6,363 nucleotides of DNA from Candidatus Adiutrix sp. Lineage in GTDB: Bacteria; Desulfobacterota; Desulfarculia; Adiutricales; Adiutricaceae. Under the pieces are notes generated by a model. That model saw nothing but the letters and a program-made list of their open reading frames with translations, was not told the DNA's origin and did no database searches. A program made the position numbers and the translations under genes. This document shows, piece by piece, positions 4,634 through 6,363 of the stretch. The number at the start of each line of letters is the position of its first letter. Position 1 is the stretch's first letter. Location: contig JAITVE010000320.1 of assembly GCA_031285975.1 (NCBI GenBank), positions 1-6,363 on the forward strand. Reading direction: 5' to 3'.

Positions 4634-6210
4634 TCACAAAAATGACTTCAGCGGGAGAAAAAGGGCAAATCGCCAAAAAAGCTTCGGTGGTGGGCGGTTC
4701 CACCCTCCTGTCGCGTTTGGCCGGGCTGGCCCGCGACCAGGTGACCAGCTATTTTTTCGGCACGGTGGGGCCCATCGAGGCCTTTGTGGTGGCCTTCCGC
4801 ATCCCCAATTTATTCCGGCGGCTGCTGGCCGAGGGGGCTTTCACGGCGGCGTTCGTGCCGGTTTTCACCGCCGCCCTGGCCGAGGGGGGGCAACCCGCCG
4901 CCGCCGCGCTCTTTAAAAAAGTGTTCACCCTGCTGGCCCTGGCGCTGGCGGCTTTGAGCCTGGCGGGGGTCATTTTCGCCCCGGCCATCGTCAGCCTCAT
5001 GGCCCCCGGCTTCCGCGCCGACCCGGAGCAGTTCCGGCTGACGGTCTTCCTGGCCCGCCTCCTGTTCCCCTACATTTTCTTTATGGGGCTGGGGGCCCTG
5101 TTCATGGGGGCCCTCAATTCCTGCGGCTATTTCGCCGCCCCGGCCCTGGGGCCGTTTATGGGCAATCTGGCCATGATCGGCGGCACGGCGCTCCTCTTCC
5201 ACCGGCTGGATATGCCTATCATGGGCCTGGCCATTGGGGCCATGGCCGGGGGGCTCATGCAGCTGGCCATTCAGCTGCCGGGCCTCAGGCGGGCGGGCCT
5301 GAAATTAAGGCCCGATTTCAATTTCCGCGCGCCGGGGGTGAAAAAAATCCTCCTGCTGATGGGGCCCGCCACCCTGGGAGCGGCGGTCTACCAGGTCTCG
5401 ATTTTCATCAACACCATCCTGGCCTCGTATTTGCCGGACGGCAGCCTCCCCTTCCTGTATTATGCCGACCGCCTCATGCAGTTTCCCCTGGGGGTGTTTT
5501 CCGTGGCCCTGGGGGTGGCGGCCCTGCCCACCCTGGCCCGCCAGAGCGCGTTAGGCGACCGGGCCGGGTTCATCGACAGCGCCCGCTTTGCCCTGGGGCT
5601 GTCATTTTTCATCACCATCCCGGCGGCCATGGGGCTGACAGTGATGGCCCTGCCGCTGGTGACCTTCCTCTTCCAGCGCGGCAATTTCACGGAACTGAGC
5701 TCCCTGGGCACGGCCGTGGCCCTCCAGGCTTTCGTGCTGGGGCTGCCCTTCCTCTCGGGCTCGGGGCTCCTGGCCCGCGTCTTCTACAGCCGCTCCGACA
5801 CCCGCACCCCCACCCGCGTGGCCATGGGTTCCCTGGCCACGGGCGCGGGGGCGGCTTTTATATTAATGTGGCCGCTGCAGCATATGGGCCTGGCCCTGGC
5901 CAGCTCCATTGCCAGCGTGGTGAATTTTTTCTGGCTGTACGGGAAACTTCTGGCGGGCGAAGCGGAGTTCCCGCACCGTGATTTCCTCTGCGAAGTTCTC
6001 AGCTATGTGCTGCTGGCCGCCGTCATGGGCCTGGCTGTGTGGCCCCTGCGCGCCTGGGCCATGAACTCCGGCAGTTTTGTGCTCCTGGCCGCCAAAACCC
6101 TGGCCTCGGTCGGGGTGGGGGTGCTGCTGTATTTCGGCCTCTCCCTGGCCACGAAGCGGCCCCACGCCGTGTCCGTGCTGAATCTGCTCCGGCGGCGGTT
6201 CAAAAAATAG
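4627..6210 (+). CDS. murJ: Lipid II flippase MurJ (MviN family), 527 aa from a TTG start
   Basis: Polytopic inner-membrane MOP-superfamily transporter that flips lipid II outward for peptidoglycan assembly. Seen: LLSRLAGLARDQ with Arg30 and Arg36 (E. coli Arg18, Arg24); FRIPNLFRRLLAEGAF with Arg64 and Glu69 (Arg52, Glu57); YYADRLMQFPLGVF with Arg282 (Arg270); and many hydrophobic segments throughout, consistent with the family's 14 transmembrane helices, then a basic tail ending RRRFKK. All four key arginines sit at a constant offset of 12 from E. coli, so there are no net gaps up to that point. The position of E. coli Asp39 is Glu51. Start: TTG at 4627 has GGAG (4618-4621) 5 nt upstream; ATG at 4642 (522 aa) lacks a ribosome site but cannot be excluded. 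It is divergent from rpsT and followed after 42 bp by a URO-D-family gene with no clear terminator between. Confidence 0.96.
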   Translation: MSITKMTSAGEKGQIAKKASVVGGSTLLSRLAGLARDQVTSYFFGTVGPIEAFVVAFRIPNLFRRLLAEGAFTAAFVPVFTAALAEGGQPAAAALFKKVFTLLALALAALSLAGVIFAPAIVSLMAPGFRADPEQFRLTVFLARLLFPYIFFMGLGALFMGALNSCGYFAAPALGPFMGNLAMIGGTALLFHRLDMPIMGLAIGAMAGGLMQLAIQLPGLRRAGLKLRPDFNFRAPGVKKILLLMGPATLGAAVYQVSIFINTILASYLPDGSLPFLYYADRLMQFPLGVFSVALGVAALPTLARQSALGDRAGFIDSARFALGLSFFITIPAAMGLTVMALPLVTFLFQRGNFTELSSLGTAVALQAFVLGLPFLSGSGLLARVFYSRSDTRTPTRVAMGSLATGAGAAFILMWPLQHMGLALASSIASVVNFFWLYGKLLAGEAEFPHRDFLCEVLSYVLLAAVMGLAVWPLRAWAMNSGSFVLLAAKTLASVGVGVLLYFGLSLATKRPHAVSVLNLLRRRFKK

Positions 6211-6211
6211 A

Positions 6212-6235
6212 ATGCCGCCGAGGCATGTTACGTAA
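6212..6235. repeat. Small hairpin and TTACGTAA palindrome after murJ
   Basis: ATGCC-GCCGA-GGCAT (6212-6226) is a 5-bp hairpin just after the murJ stop. TTACGTAA (6228-6235) is a perfect 8-bp palindrome next to it. There is no T-run, so this is not a convincing terminator and read-through into the next gene is likely. The palindrome ends just before the ribosome site of that gene. Confidence 0.35.
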
Positions 6236-6252
6236 GAAAGGAACGACCGCTT

Positions 6253-6363
6253 ATGAAGATGACCCCGCGCCAACGCTTCCTGGCCGCTTGCCGCCGCCAG
6301 CCCACCGACCGCATTCCCCTGGATATGGGCGGCCGGGTGACCGGCCTGGCCGCTCCCCTCTAC
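6253..6363 (+). CDS. URO-D superfamily protein, first 37 residues (cut by window edge); not typical HemE
   Basis: The frame from ATG 6253 runs open to the window end. The start MTPRQRFLAACRRQPTDRIP matches the N-terminus typical of uroporphyrinogen-decarboxylase-fold proteins, where a helix is followed by P-x-D-R-x-P. The next residues, LDMGGRVTGLAAPLY, resemble the corrinoid/cobalamin methyltransferase-type branch (MtaA/CmuA-like and uncharacterised relatives). True HemE has an RQAGRYLPEY arginine motif soon after the proline, and that is absent. AAAGGA (6237-6242) is 10 nt before the ATG; a second in-frame ATG at 6259 would drop two residues and lies farther from it. It is on the same strand as murJ, 42 bp behind it. 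Substrate cannot be told from 37 residues. Confidence 0.75.
   Translation, partial: MKMTPRQRFLAACRRQPTDRIPLDMGGRVTGLAAPLY

Noticed and set aside
5085..5113. Direct repeat of GGGGGCCCT in murJ
   Set aside because: It encodes two Gly-Ala-Leu turns (GALFMGAL) in a membrane segment and reflects codon bias rather than a mobile or regulatory repeat.
1..6363. Mobile element, CRISPR array, tRNA/rRNA, toxin-antitoxin or defence genes
   Set aside because: I looked on both strands and saw no terminal repeats, spaced repeats, clover-leaf sequence or accessory-type genes; composition is even across the window.

Overview
The window is a GC-rich stretch of bacterial chromosome packed with housekeeping genes. 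I see no insertion sequence, integrase, CRISPR array, rRNA or tRNA. Every gene that should be intact reads through without a frameshift. Two genes run off the window ends. The layout (dprA next to topA, rpsT divergent from murJ, ddl away from a division/cell-wall cluster, and a methyltransferase-type URO-D gene) fits a Gram-negative, possibly a Desulfobacterota (former deltaproteobacterial) lineage. That placement is inference from gene order and composition, not from a phylogenetic marker comparison.

Left part (1-2262, minus strand): dprA (DNA uptake/recombination mediator) is followed after 16 bp by topA (DNA topoisomerase I, N-terminal 317 residues only), a compact two-gene unit. Middle (2310-3113, plus strand): truA, tRNA pseudouridine-38/39/40 synthase, starts 47 bp from the dprA start and is divergent from it. 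Its stop codon interlocks with that of the convergent ddl (3108-4088, minus): one TTATAA palindrome supplies TAA to both genes.

Upstream of ddl, on the same strand, lies rpsT (ribosomal protein S20, 4234-4509). It starts with UUG behind a near-perfect Shine-Dalgarno and is driven by a consensus TTGACA-18-TATAAT promoter. The 145 bp between rpsT and ddl hold a plausible imperfect terminator and an 11-bp palindrome. Divergent from rpsT is murJ/mviN (4627-6210, plus), the lipid II flippase. Its start codon overlaps the -35 box of the rpsT promoter. The last 111 bases begin a URO-D-superfamily gene that lacks the N-terminal arginine motif of true HemE.

Functionally, ddl and murJ both serve peptidoglycan synthesis (D-Ala-D-Ala formation and lipid II export). 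rpsT and truA serve translation. dprA and topA serve DNA handling. I did not find a convincing undescribed multi-gene system. The points most worth a second look are the repeat-built linker in DprA, the overlapping rpsT/murJ control region, the interlocked truA/ddl ends and the non-HemE URO-D gene.
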